Shown here piece by piece: positions 19,126-27,685 of a stretch of 64,000 bases of DNA. This DNA comes from Variovorax sp. OV329 (GTDB lineage Bacteria; Pseudomonadota; Gammaproteobacteria; Burkholderiales; Burkholderiaceae_C). A program made the position numbers and the translations under genes. How positions within the stretch are numbered: the stretch's first letter is position 1; each line of letters begins with the position of its first letter. The notes beneath the pieces were generated by a model. That model saw only the letters and a program-made list of their open reading frames with translations. It was not told the origin of the DNA and did no database searches. The stretch spans positions 1 through 64,000 of the forward strand of contig NZ_FOUG01000024.1 in NCBI RefSeq assembly GCF_900114785.1. The letters run 5' to 3'.

Positions 19126-22100
19126 TCAGAACTTCCAGGCCAGGGTGGCCCGAAGGCCGTGGTCCTTCACGCCGCTGCCGACCTGCCCGCTGTAGCTCAC
19201 GCCCAGGTTCAGGTCGCGGGCCAGCGCCAGGCCAACCCCGGCCTCGATCACCGCGACGTCCTTGGCCAGCGGAACGCCTGCCACCGTGAAGGCGGACTGG
19301 CCGGCGAAGGCCAGGGCCGCCGTCGGCGACACGTCGCCGAAGGCATGGCGCCAGCCCACCATGCCGCGCAGCGTGAGCGGCATGCCGGCGGCGTCGACCT
19401 GTGTGGCGGCGCGCAGGCCCAGCGTGCTGAAGGTGGTGTTGCTGCTGCTGCTGTCCGCCCTGAGCGCCGCGGCGCCGCCGCTTTCGGTGAAGCCGTCGGT
19501 GCGCAGGTTCACGTGGGCCAGGCCAGCGAAAGGCTCCAGCGCCGCGCTGCCGGCATCGATGCGCCAGCCCAGCTCGCCGAAGGCCTGTGCCGTCTGCGCG
19601 TGGTAGCTCGCGGCCGGCTGCTCGGCCACGCCGGGAATGTTGACGCTGCGCTGCGTGTCGACGCTGCCATCGGACCAGCTGGCGCCCGCGCGCAGGCCGA
19701 GCGCGCCCCACTGGCGTCCGCCGTACACGCCCAGGTGGTAGGCATCGGTGGTGGCCGAGGAAACGGGGGTGTCCAGCTTCACGTCGCTGTGGCTGTAGCC
19801 GGCCAATGCGCCGACGCGCCAGTCCTCGGCCACGACGGTGTCGGCGCCGATGAACAGGCCGCTGATCGAGCGGTCGACGTTGGTGGCGTTGCCGTCGCCG
19901 TCGATGTCGGCGCGCGAGCCGAAGGCGCGGGCCCACACGCCGCGCGTCGCGGCCACGTCGGCCGGCGCGGCCACCGCACCAAGCGCCTGGCGCACGCGGT
20001 CCAGGCCGGCATCGCGCACGAAGCGGCTGTCCTCGATGGCGGTGGTCCTGAGCGAGGCATGCACTTCGCCGGAAAGCTGGTCGAAGGCCGCGCGGCTGGT
20101 GGGCGCGTCGAGCTGGACGATGGCGCTGTACAGCGGCTCGCCAGCCTTGTCCACGGCGTCCGCCGCCGCGCGCTGGTTCGGCGTGCCGGCCACCGATTCG
20201 AAGCTCACGTCGTTGCGCTGCAGGCGCAGCGCGACGCTCTGCCCGTCGTACGACAGCGTGGGGTCGAGGAAGGCCATGTTGGTCGTGACGCTTCCGAAGC
20301 TGCCGCTCACGCCACCGCCCGCCTCGAGGAGGGTGTAGCTGCTGACCGGGTTCCAGTTGCCGCTGGCCAGCACCGACACCGCGCCGCCCTGCAGCGCGAC
20401 GCTGCCGCTGGCCTGGATCTTGTCGGCCTGGCCGCTGCCCTGCGCCTCCACCTGGTAGGTCGAGCCGGCGGCCAGCGTCAGGTTGCCGGCCACATGCAGC
20501 GTGCCGATCGAATTGCCCGGGGCCACGGTGGCGCCGGCCTGCACAAGCGTGTTGCCCACCGTGCCGTTGCCCTTGAGGGTCGTGCCGCCGGCCATGGTCA
20601 GCGAGCCGCCCAGCGCGCCGTTGACGGCGAGCGTGCCCTCGGCGACCTGCGTGCTGCCGGTGAAGGCGGCGCTGTTGCCGACGAGGTCGAGCGCGCCGGC
20701 GCCGCGCTTCACGAAGATGCCGCTGCCAGACATGGCGTTGGCCATGCTGGCAGTGGCCAGCTGGGTCAGCTCGAGCCTGCCGTTGTTGGCGATCGGGCCA
20801 GTGCCCAGGCTGCCGGCCGTGCCTGCCAGCGTGCCGGCGCTGATGACGGTGCCACCGCTGTAGCTGTTGCTGCCGGTGAGCGTGGTGGTGCCGCTGCCCA
20901 TCTGCTCGACGCTGCCGCTGCCTGAGATCGTGCCCACGAAGGTCACGGCATCGCTGCGGTTGAAGGCGAGCCTGCCGTTGTCGATCACGTCGCCGGTGAT
21001 GGCGCCGCTGGTGCCGCCGTCGCCGATCTGCAGCGTGCCGCCGGAGATGCGCGTGCCGCCGCTGTAGCTGTTGCTGCCGGTGAGGACCAGGCGGCCCTGG
21101 TCGGTCTTCTCCAGCTGCGCGGCACCGGTGAGGGCCGAGGCGATGGTCGCCGTCACGGGCGTGGCACTGCCATCGCCCACGCGGATGATCGACTGCGCCG
21201 CCGCGAGTTCGACCGGACCGCCTTGCAGCAGGTAGCCGTCGGTGGCGAACTGCATGCCGGTCACGGCGATCGCGCCCTGCGTGTTGTCGATCGTCACCGT
21301 GCCGGCGGCGGCCTGGAAGACCGCGAAGCCCGGCTGGGGCGTCATCGGCGCATTGAGCGCGCCCGAGGCGTCGGTCCAGCTGCCGCCCGTGGCGCTCCAG
21401 GTGCCGGTGCCGCCGTCGACGCGGTTGTTGTTGAGGTTCGACACGCTGCCGCCGTCCCAGAAGGCGAGCGCCTGACCGGCGGTGTTGACGAGATTGACCT
21501 GGTTGGCAATTGCCGTTTGCACCGTCACGGCGGAGCCGGCCGTCTGGCTGCCCACCTGCAGGCCGTTGTCGGTGAGCGCGCCGGTGTAGTTCATCAGCCG
21601 GTAGATGCCGGCGCCATAGCCGCCCATGTCGCTGACGTTCACCTGCCCGTCGAGCGTCAGGGCGCCGTTGACCTGGAAGAGGGCCATGCTGCCCGGCGTG
21701 CCGAGCGCGGCCTGGAGGGTCGATCCGCTGGCCAGCGACAGGGCGCCCATCTGCAGCGTCTGTCCCGCGCTGCCTTGCAGTGTGCCGCCGCTAGCCACCG
21801 TCACCGCCGCGCCGATCGTGCCCTGGCCGGCGAGCGTGCCGCCGTTGCCGACGCCGACCGCGCTGTTCGCGACGACGCCATCCACCCGCAGGGTGCCGGC
21901 CGACACGGTGGTGGCGCCGCTGTAGTTGCTGGTGCCGGCGAGCGTGGTGGTGCCTCCGCCGATCTGCCTCACGCTGCCGGTGCCGGTGATGGCGCCTGCA
22001 AAGGCGAGGTTGTCCGAGCGGTCGAAGACCAGGGTGCCGCCGTTGGCTACGTTGCCACTGACGGAGCCCGTGGTGCCGCCGTTGCCGAATTGCAGCGTGC

Positions 22101-25100
22101 CGGCCGTGATGGTGGTGCCGCCCGCATGGCTGCCGTTGCCCAGGAGCACCGTCGTGCCCGTGCCGGCCTGCACCACGCGGCCCGCGCCACTGATGTCGCC
22201 GGCGAAGACGAGTTCGTCGGCGCGGTTGAAGCTGAGCGTGCCGGCGTTGCTGACGTTGCCTGCGAGCGAGCCGCTGGTGCCGCCATTGCCCACTTGCAGC
22301 GTGCCTGCAGTGATGTCGATGCCGCCGCCATGGCTGTTGTCGCCCGTGAGGACCAGCGTGTTGGCGCCTTGCTTGATCAGATTGCCGCCGCCGGACACGT
22401 TGCCGCCGAAGGTGACGGTGTTGGACCGGTTGAAGGCCAGCGTGCCGTTGTTGACCACGTTGCCGGTGATCGAGCCGGTGGTGCCGCCGCTGCCCAGCTG
22501 CAGCGTGCCGGCGGAGATGGTGGTGCCGCCCTGGTAGTTTTCGGTGCCGGTCAGCACCAGCGTGCCTGCACCGGTCTTGCCGAGGGCGCCTGTGCCCGAG
22601 AGGTTGCCGCTTTCGGTCAGCGTGGTGCCGCTGTTGGTGTCGATGCTTCCGCCGCCGGCGCCCAGCGTGATGGGCCGGCTGGTGGTGAAGGTGGCCGTCG
22701 TTTGAAGCGCGCCGCCATCGAGCGTCAGCGTGCGGCCGCTGGCGCCGAGGTTGGCGTCGCGCGAGATGGCCAGCGTGCCGGCCGTCACTGCGGTGCCGCC
22801 GGTGTAGGTGTTGGTGCCGCTGAGTGTCGTGGTGCCGCTGCCGGCCTGGCGCACGCTGCCGGTGCCGGAGATGACGCCGGCAAGCGTCATCGCATTGGAG
22901 CGGTTGAAGGCCAGCACGCCGTTGTTCGTGACGTTGCCGGTGATGGAGCCCGCTGTGCCGCCATCGCCCAGTTGCAGCGTGCCGGCGGAGATCGTGGTGC
23001 CGCCGCTGTAGGTGTCCGTGCCGGCCAGCACCAGCGTGCCGGCGCCCAGCTTGGTGAGCCGGCCGCTGCCTGAGACCGTACCTCCGAGTGTCAGGCTGGT
23101 GCCCGCTGCGGTGTCGAAGCTGCCGCCGCCAGAGCCCAGGCTGACGAGCCGCGTGGCGGTGGTGGTGCCCGTGGTCTGCAGCGTGCTGCCGCCGCTCAGC
23201 GTGAGCGTGCCGGCCGAGCCGCCCAGCGCCGCATCCGAGGCGATCGACACCGTGCCCGCCGAGATGTTGGTGCCGCCGGTGTGGCTGTTGCTGCCGGTGA
23301 TGACGAGGGTGCCCGCGCCCAGCTTGTTCAGCCTGCCGGTGCCCGACACGGTGCCGGCCAGCGCCAGCGTGCTGCCCGCACCGGTGTTGACGCCGCCTGC
23401 CGTGCCGGTGAGCGAGACGGCGCGGTTGGCGACGATGGCGCCGCTGGTCAGCAGGGTGCCGCCGTTGAAGGCGAGCGCGCCGGCGCCGTTGCCCAGGTTC
23501 GCGTCCGAGCCGATCGACACCGTGCCGGCAGACAACGTGGTGCCGCCCGCGTAGTTGTTGCTGCCATTGAGGACCAGCGTGCCGGTCCCGATCTTGGCCA
23601 GGCCGCCCGCGCCCGAGACGGTGCCATCGAGCGTCAGCGTGGTGCCGGTGGCCGTATTGACGCTGCCGTTGCCGGCGCCAAGCGTGACTGCGCGGCTCGA
23701 TGCAAAGCTGGCCGTATTGAGCAGCGTGCCGCCGCCCAGCGTGAGCGAGCCGGTGCTGGCGCCCAGGCTGGCGTCCGAGGCGACCGACAGGGTGCCGGCC
23801 GACACGGTGGTGCCACCTTCGTAGGTCTTCGCTCCCGCCAGCACCAGCGTGCCGGCGCCCGTCTTCTGCAGGCCGCCCAGGCCCTGGACGGTGCCGCCCA
23901 GTGTCAGCGTGGTGCCGCTGTTGGTGTTGAGGGTCCCACCGCCGTTGCCGAGCAGCAGGGTGCGGTTGGTCGCGAAGGTGCCCGTGGTCTGCAGTGCAGC
24001 GTTGTTGTCGAGCAGGACGCCGCCGTTCCCGTTGCCCAGGTTCGAGTCGCGCGACACGGCCAGCGTGCCGCCCGTGACCGCGGTGCCGCCCACGTAGGTG
24101 TTGGCGGCATTGCTCAGGGTGAGCGTGCCTGCGCCCGTCTTGGTCAGCGCCCCGGGGCCCGAGACCACGCCGCTGAGCGTCACGGCGCCGGTGGTGGCAT
24201 TGATGGTGCCGTTGCCGCTGCCCAGCGAGACGGTGCGGCTGGCGCTGAAGCTGGCGGTGGTCTGCAGCGTGCCGCCGTCGAGCGTGAGGCCGCCGGCGTT
24301 GCCGCCCAGGTTCGCGTTGGTGGCGACCGACAGGGTGCCGGCCGTCACCGTGGTGCCGCCGGAGTAGCTGTTGTTGCCCGAGAGCGTGGTGGTGCCGCTG
24401 CCGACCTGGCGCACGCTGCCGGTGCCGGAGACGGCACCCGCGACGGTCAGCGCATCGGACCGGTTCATCGCCAGTGCGCCGTTGTTCGTGACGTTGCCGG
24501 TGATCGAGCCACTGGTGCCGCCGTCGCCCAATTGCAGCGTGCCGGCGGAGATCGTGGTGCCGCCGGTGTAGGTGTCCGTGCCGGTCAGCACCAGCGTGCC
24601 CGTGCCCAGCTTGGTCAGCCGGCCCGCCCCCGACACGGTGCCGCCCAGCGTGAGCGTGGTGCCGGTGGCGGTGCTGAAATTGCCGCCGCCCGTGCCGATG
24701 CTCACGTTGCGGGTGGAGCTGGTGCTGGCAGTGGTCAGCAGCGTGCCGCCGCCGCTGATGGCGAGTGCACCCGCCGCGCTGCCCAGGCTCGCATCGGAGG
24801 CGATGGACAGGGTGCCGGCCGTGATGGACCAGGGCGTCAGGTCCGCCGTGGTGCCGGTGAGCGTCCAGGTCGAGCTGCCCGACTTCACGAAGCCAGCGAA
24901 GTTGCGGTACTGCGCGCCGGCGCCGATGGCACTGGCGTCGAAGTTGCCGGCTGCCGTTCCGCCGAGGATCAGGCGGTCGGTGCCCCCCGCGGTTGCCACC
25001 ACGTTGCCCGTGATGACCGAGGTGCCTTCCAGCGACAGCGTGTTGGTGCCGCCACCGTTGAACCTGATGGCGTCGCCGGCCGCGCCGGCGCCCGAGTTGC

Positions 25101-26118
25101 CCGCCGTGATGGTGCCGATGTTGAGCACCGTGGCGCCGCCGCCGGCCACGATGGCCGTGCCGCCCGCGCCCGCTGCGCCGGTCGCCCCGCCTTGCGACGA
25201 CGCGCCCGCGGCGCCGCCGTTGCCGCCGGCGATCGTGCCGCGGTTCGTGAGCGTGCGCACGCCGGAGAACTGGATGCCCGTGCCGCCATCGCCGCCGTTG
25301 CCGCCCGAACCCTGGGTGGCCGTGCCGCCGTTGCCGCCGTCGCCACCGCGCACCGAGGCGCCCGCGTTGACCGTGACGGCGCCGGTGGCGCCCGTCAGGA
25401 GCACCCCGATACCGCCCTGGCCGCCACCGCCCGCGCCACCCCAGCCCCAGCCGCCGGGTGAGACCGCCTTGCCTGCGGCACCGCCGTCGCCGCCGCGCCC
25501 GCCTGCCACGCTGCTGCCGATGGTGAGCGAGCCGGTGCTCGAACTCGCGATGCCTGCGCCGCCGCCTCCGCCGCCACCGCCACCGCCGTCGATGTAGCCG
25601 GCCACGGCGGTGGACGCTTCGGCGCCGGCCACGCCGTTGCCGCCGGTGGTCACTGCCGTGATCGTGGTGTTGCCGCTGGTGATGCGCCGGAATGTCGTGC
25701 CCCCCGCACCGCCGGCCGCGGCCGGTGCGGTGCCGCCGCCATTGCCGCCCGCGGCGCCGTCGCCGTTGGCCAGCATGCCGCCGCCACCGCCCCCGCTGCC
25801 CAGGGTGTAGCCGTCGAGGGACGCGGTGCTTCCCGTGCCGCCGACCGGCTGCGCGGCCGTGCCGCCGACGCCTGCCACGCCGTTGCCCTGGTAGCCACTG
25901 CCGCCCGCACCGCCGTCGGCCCGGGCGCCGGTGGTCCCCAGGGCCGCCAGGGCCGTCAACGCCAGCAGGCAGGCCGTGGCCAGGGCTGATCGCGCCGGCA
26001 TCGAGGCCACCGCGCTGGCGGAACCGTCCGCGCCGGGCCGCGCCGCGGAAGCCACCTCTGACACGGCCTGGCAGACGCCCTTGGCGCGGTTGAAGACGAT
26101 GCGGTGGATGCGATTCAT
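19126..26118 (-). CDS. Giant type V autotransporter with PATR-repeat beta-helix passenger
   Basis: The 2330-residue protein starts with an extended signal peptide region (MNRIHRIVFNRAKGV) and a hydrophobic core near residues 48-66. A Gly-rich entry (about 70-390) leads into a passenger built of about 14 autotransporter-associated beta-strand (PATR) repeats of the form GTLVLTG-x-N-x-Y-x-GGT-x-ISAGTL. Two repeat flavours alternate: one with GNVTNNG-x-L-x-FNRSDA, one with SDASLG and TLQTTASF. The last 280 or so residues (from about RGVWARAFGSR) form the translocating barrel and end in LAWKF. Repeats drive passenger secretion and stack a beta-helix; adhesion or biofilm roles are typical. The ATG at 26118 is chosen for the ESPR match. 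Confidence 0.93.
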   Translation of the reverse strand: MNRIHRIVFNRAKGVCQAVSEVASAARPGADGSASAVASMPARSALATACLLALTALAALGTTGARADGGAGGSGYQGNGVAGVGGTAAQPVGGTGSTASLDGYTLGSGGGGGGMLANGDGAAGGNGGGTAPAAAGGAGGTTFRRITSGNTTITAVTTGGNGVAGAEASTAVAGYIDGGGGGGGGGGAGIASSSTGSLTIGSSVAGGRGGDGGAAGKAVSPGGWGWGGAGGGGQGGIGVLLTGATGAVTVNAGASVRGGDGGNGGTATQGSGGNGGDGGTGIQFSGVRTLTNRGTIAGGNGGAAGASSQGGATGAAGAGGTAIVAGGGATVLNIGTITAGNSGAGAAGDAIRFNGGGTNTLSLEGTSVITGNVVATAGGTDRLILGGTAAGNFDASAIGAGAQYRNFAGFVKSGSSTWTLTGTTADLTPWSITAGTLSIASDASLGSAAGALAISGGGTLLTTASTSSTRNVSIGTGGGNFSTATGTTLTLGGTVSGAGRLTKLGTGTLVLTGTDTYTGGTTISAGTLQLGDGGTSGSITGNVTNNGALAMNRSDALTVAGAVSGTGSVRQVGSGTTTLSGNNSYSGGTTVTAGTLSVATNANLGGNAGGLTLDGGTLQTTASFSASRTVSLGSGNGTINATTGAVTLSGVVSGPGALTKTGAGTLTLSNAANTYVGGTAVTGGTLAVSRDSNLGNGNGGVLLDNNAALQTTGTFATNRTLLLGNGGGTLNTNSGTTLTLGGTVQGLGGLQKTGAGTLVLAGAKTYEGGTTVSAGTLSVASDASLGASTGSLTLGGGTLLNTASFASSRAVTLGAGNGSVNTATGTTLTLDGTVSGAGGLAKIGTGTLVLNGSNNYAGGTTLSAGTVSIGSDANLGNGAGALAFNGGTLLTSGAIVANRAVSLTGTAGGVNTGAGSTLALAGTVSGTGRLNKLGAGTLVITGSNSHTGGTNISAGTVSIASDAALGGSAGTLTLSGGSTLQTTGTTTATRLVSLGSGGGSFDTAAGTSLTLGGTVSGSGRLTKLGAGTLVLAGTDTYSGGTTISAGTLQLGDGGTAGSITGNVTNNGVLAFNRSNAMTLAGVISGTGSVRQAGSGTTTLSGTNTYTGGTAVTAGTLAISRDANLGASGRTLTLDGGALQTTATFTTSRPITLGAGGGSIDTNSGTTLTESGNLSGTGALGKTGAGTLVLTGTENYQGGTTISAGTLQLGSGGTTGSITGNVVNNGTLAFNRSNTVTFGGNVSGGGNLIKQGANTLVLTGDNSHGGGIDITAGTLQVGNGGTSGSLAGNVSNAGTLSFNRADELVFAGDISGAGRVVQAGTGTTVLLGNGSHAGGTTITAGTLQFGNGGTTGSVSGNVANGGTLVFDRSDNLAFAGAITGTGSVRQIGGGTTTLAGTSNYSGATTVSAGTLRVDGVVANSAVGVGNGGTLAGQGTIGAAVTVASGGTLQGSAGQTLQMGALSLASGSTLQAALGTPGSMALFQVNGALTLDGQVNVSDMGGYGAGIYRLMNYTGALTDNGLQVGSQTAGSAVTVQTAIANQVNLVNTAGQALAFWDGGSVSNLNNNRVDGGTGTWSATGGSWTDASGALNAPMTPQPGFAVFQAAAGTVTIDNTQGAIAVTGMQFATDGYLLQGGPVELAAAQSIIRVGDGSATPVTATIASALTGAAQLEKTDQGRLVLTGSNSYSGGTRISGGTLQIGDGGTSGAITGDVIDNGRLAFNRSDAVTFVGTISGSGSVEQMGSGTTTLTGSNSYSGGTVISAGTLAGTAGSLGTGPIANNGRLELTQLATASMANAMSGSGIFVKRGAGALDLVGNSAAFTGSTQVAEGTLAVNGALGGSLTMAGGTTLKGNGTVGNTLVQAGATVAPGNSIGTLHVAGNLTLAAGSTYQVEAQGSGQADKIQASGSVALQGGAVSVLASGNWNPVSSYTLLEAGGGVSGSFGSVTTNMAFLDPTLSYDGQSVALRLQRNDVSFESVAGTPNQRAAADAVDKAGEPLYSAIVQLDAPTSRAAFDQLSGEVHASLRTTAIEDSRFVRDAGLDRVRQALGAVAAPADVAATRGVWARAFGSRADIDGDGNATNVDRSISGLFIGADTVVAEDWRVGALAGYSHSDVKLDTPVSSATTDAYHLGVYGGRQWGALGLRAGASWSDGSVDTQRSVNIPGVAEQPAASYHAQTAQAFGELGWRIDAGSAALEPFAGLAHVNLRTDGFTESGGAAALRADSSSSNTTFSTLGLRAATQVDAAGMPLTLRGMVGWRHAFGDVSPTAALAFAGQSAFTVAGVPLAKDVAVIEAGVGLALARDLNLGVSYSGQVGSGVKDHGLRATLAWKF

Positions 26119-26151
26119 TCGTTGCGACCCAATTGAAAACAAAGTGATGAC

Positions 26152-26177
26152 ATTGTTAACAATTTAGTTACAACTAA
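26152..26177. promoter_or_regulatory. AT-rich double palindrome in the autotransporter promoter region
   Basis: Two perfect palindromes lie side by side 34 bp before the autotransporter start: ATTGTTAACAAT (26152-26163) and TTAGTT-AC-AACTAA (26164-26177). The stretch is sharply AT-rich against a GC-rich background, as expected for a promoter or a nucleoid-protein/repressor target. No regulator gene is adjacent, so the binding protein is unknown. Confidence 0.5.
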
Positions 26178-26314
26178 GGCGTGTCCGCCGCAGGATCAAC
26201 CCGGAGAAAACGAGAAAAAAGCACTCATTTGGGGAAGAGCAACGGGGTGCCGGGGCGCGTTCACCACACCGAGTGCGCACCGCGCACGGCGGCGGTCACG
26301 GATTCCGGGACGAA

Positions 26315-27658
26315 TCAGGGCCGGCGGCCGGGCTGGACCTGCCGGTCGAGCTGGGCGCGCACGTAGTCCACGTGCTGGCGCAGCGTGTAGACGCGGTCGG
26401 AGATCTCCAGCGGGAACTTGGTCCTGACGATCTCGTTCTCGATGCGGTCCAGCTGCTGGTGAGCGCGGACCAGTTCGTCCGCGCCCATTTGCCGCGAGGC
26501 CAGATCCAGTTCCAGGTACTTCAGTTCGCCGTAGCGGCGGTACAGCCGGCTCTGGCGGCGCCAGTTCAGCAGGGCCGGCAGTACGCGCATCAGAGGCACC
26601 AGGATGGCCGCCAGCGGCACCAGCCACAGCAGCAGCCGCTGGACGTAGATCGCCACCCAGAAGGGCAGGTAGTTCTGCAGGAAGGGCTGGCCGTGCTTGA
26701 AGAAGCGCTCGGCCTGTTCCGACAGCGGGTAGTCGGTGTCGCTCGGGCTGGGGAACTCACCCGGGCGGCGGATCAGGGTGGGCTGCGAATGCACCTGCTT
26801 GGCCGCTTCCAGCAGCAGGTAGGCCAGGGCGGGGTGAAGCTCGTCGCGCACCACCAGGTTGGCGGTGGTGGCCAGCAGGTGCACGTCGGCCGGTGGCAGG
26901 TTGCGCGCCGGGTCCACCGCGCCGCGGCGCAGCACGATCGACTGGAAGTAGGGATGGCGCTGCGCCAGGCCCTCGACCTGGTCCAGCGAGGCCAGGCGCA
27001 GGCGCCCATCGTTGAGCAGCTGCTGCACCGCCGGTGCCTGCGAGGCCGCGATCATGATCACCGCGTCCACCTGGTGCTCCAGCAGCAGCTTGGCCGCGGC
27101 CGTGCCGCCTTCCCTGACGAACTGGGTGCCGTCCTTGTCCGCGCGCACGTTGAAGCTGGAGAGCAGTTGCTGGGCCACGCGCTCGTTGCCGCTGCCCGGC
27201 ACGCCGACGGCGATGCGCTTGCCCGCCAGCGCGCCCAGACCCCTGGACACGTCCAGGGTGTGGGTGAAGATCCAGACCGGCTCGAAGGCCACCGTGGCCA
27301 GCGCGCGCAGCGGGGTGGAATCGGGCGTGGCTTCCGGGTCGGTGGCCAGGATGCCCGTGCCGCCCTGCACGAAGCCGACCGACGCGGTGCCGGCATTGAG
27401 CCGCTCGATGTTCTCCATGCCGCCGCTGGAAGGCAGCAGCTCCAGCCGGATGCCGCTGGCGCGCAGGATCTCCTGGTAGCGCAGGCCGAAGCGGTGGTAG
27501 GCGCCGTCGGTGGCGCCGGTGCTCATGACCAGGGTGCGCGGCGGCGCCGGGCTGACATAGCGCACCGCAAGCCACAGCAGGCCCGCCAGCACGACGATGA
27601 GCAAGGCCCACCATGCCAGGCGCCGGCCGGTGGGCAGGTGCAGCTCGGGCAGCGTCAT
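26315..27658 (-). CDS. Membrane-anchored TAXI-family solute-binding protein
   Basis: The 447-residue protein has an N-terminal helix (about 14-34) and then a TAXI-type periplasmic binding domain (STGATDGAYHRFGLRY, GTASVGFVQGGTG, AVGVPGSGNERVAQQLL). A second hydrophobic stretch (about 345-372) is followed by a cytoplasmic, Arg-rich helical tail with coiled-coil character. Ordinary TAXI proteins are free periplasmic receptors for TRAP permeases. Here the receptor is tethered at both ends and no TRAP permease gene is near. A sensing role, or handing ligand to a distant permease, is inferred. It follows the ETF-QO gene on the same strand after 27 bp. Confidence 0.85.
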   Translation of the reverse strand: MTLPELHLPTGRRLAWWALLIVVLAGLLWLAVRYVSPAPPRTLVMSTGATDGAYHRFGLRYQEILRASGIRLELLPSSGGMENIERLNAGTASVGFVQGGTGILATDPEATPDSTPLRALATVAFEPVWIFTHTLDVSRGLGALAGKRIAVGVPGSGNERVAQQLLSSFNVRADKDGTQFVREGGTAAAKLLLEHQVDAVIMIAASQAPAVQQLLNDGRLRLASLDQVEGLAQRHPYFQSIVLRRGAVDPARNLPPADVHLLATTANLVVRDELHPALAYLLLEAAKQVHSQPTLIRRPGEFPSPSDTDYPLSEQAERFFKHGQPFLQNYLPFWVAIYVQRLLLWLVPLAAILVPLMRVLPALLNWRRQSRLYRRYGELKYLELDLASRQMGADELVRAHQQLDRIENEIVRTKFPLEISDRVYTLRQHVDYVRAQLDRQVQPGRRP

Positions 27659-27685
27659 CGGGCGGGAACGGGCCCTGCGCCGGGC

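Noticed and set aside
20867-24571. Regularly spaced repeats inside the autotransporter that could look like an array
   Set aside because: They are in-frame protein repeats (PATR), degenerate at the DNA level, with coding between them and no unique spacers.
21223-25461. Two very long plus-strand open frames (616 and 726 codons) opposite the autotransporter
   Set aside because: They mirror the Gly/Thr-rich repeats and show the same low-complexity Ala/Gly/Arg pattern; no ribosome sites or folds.
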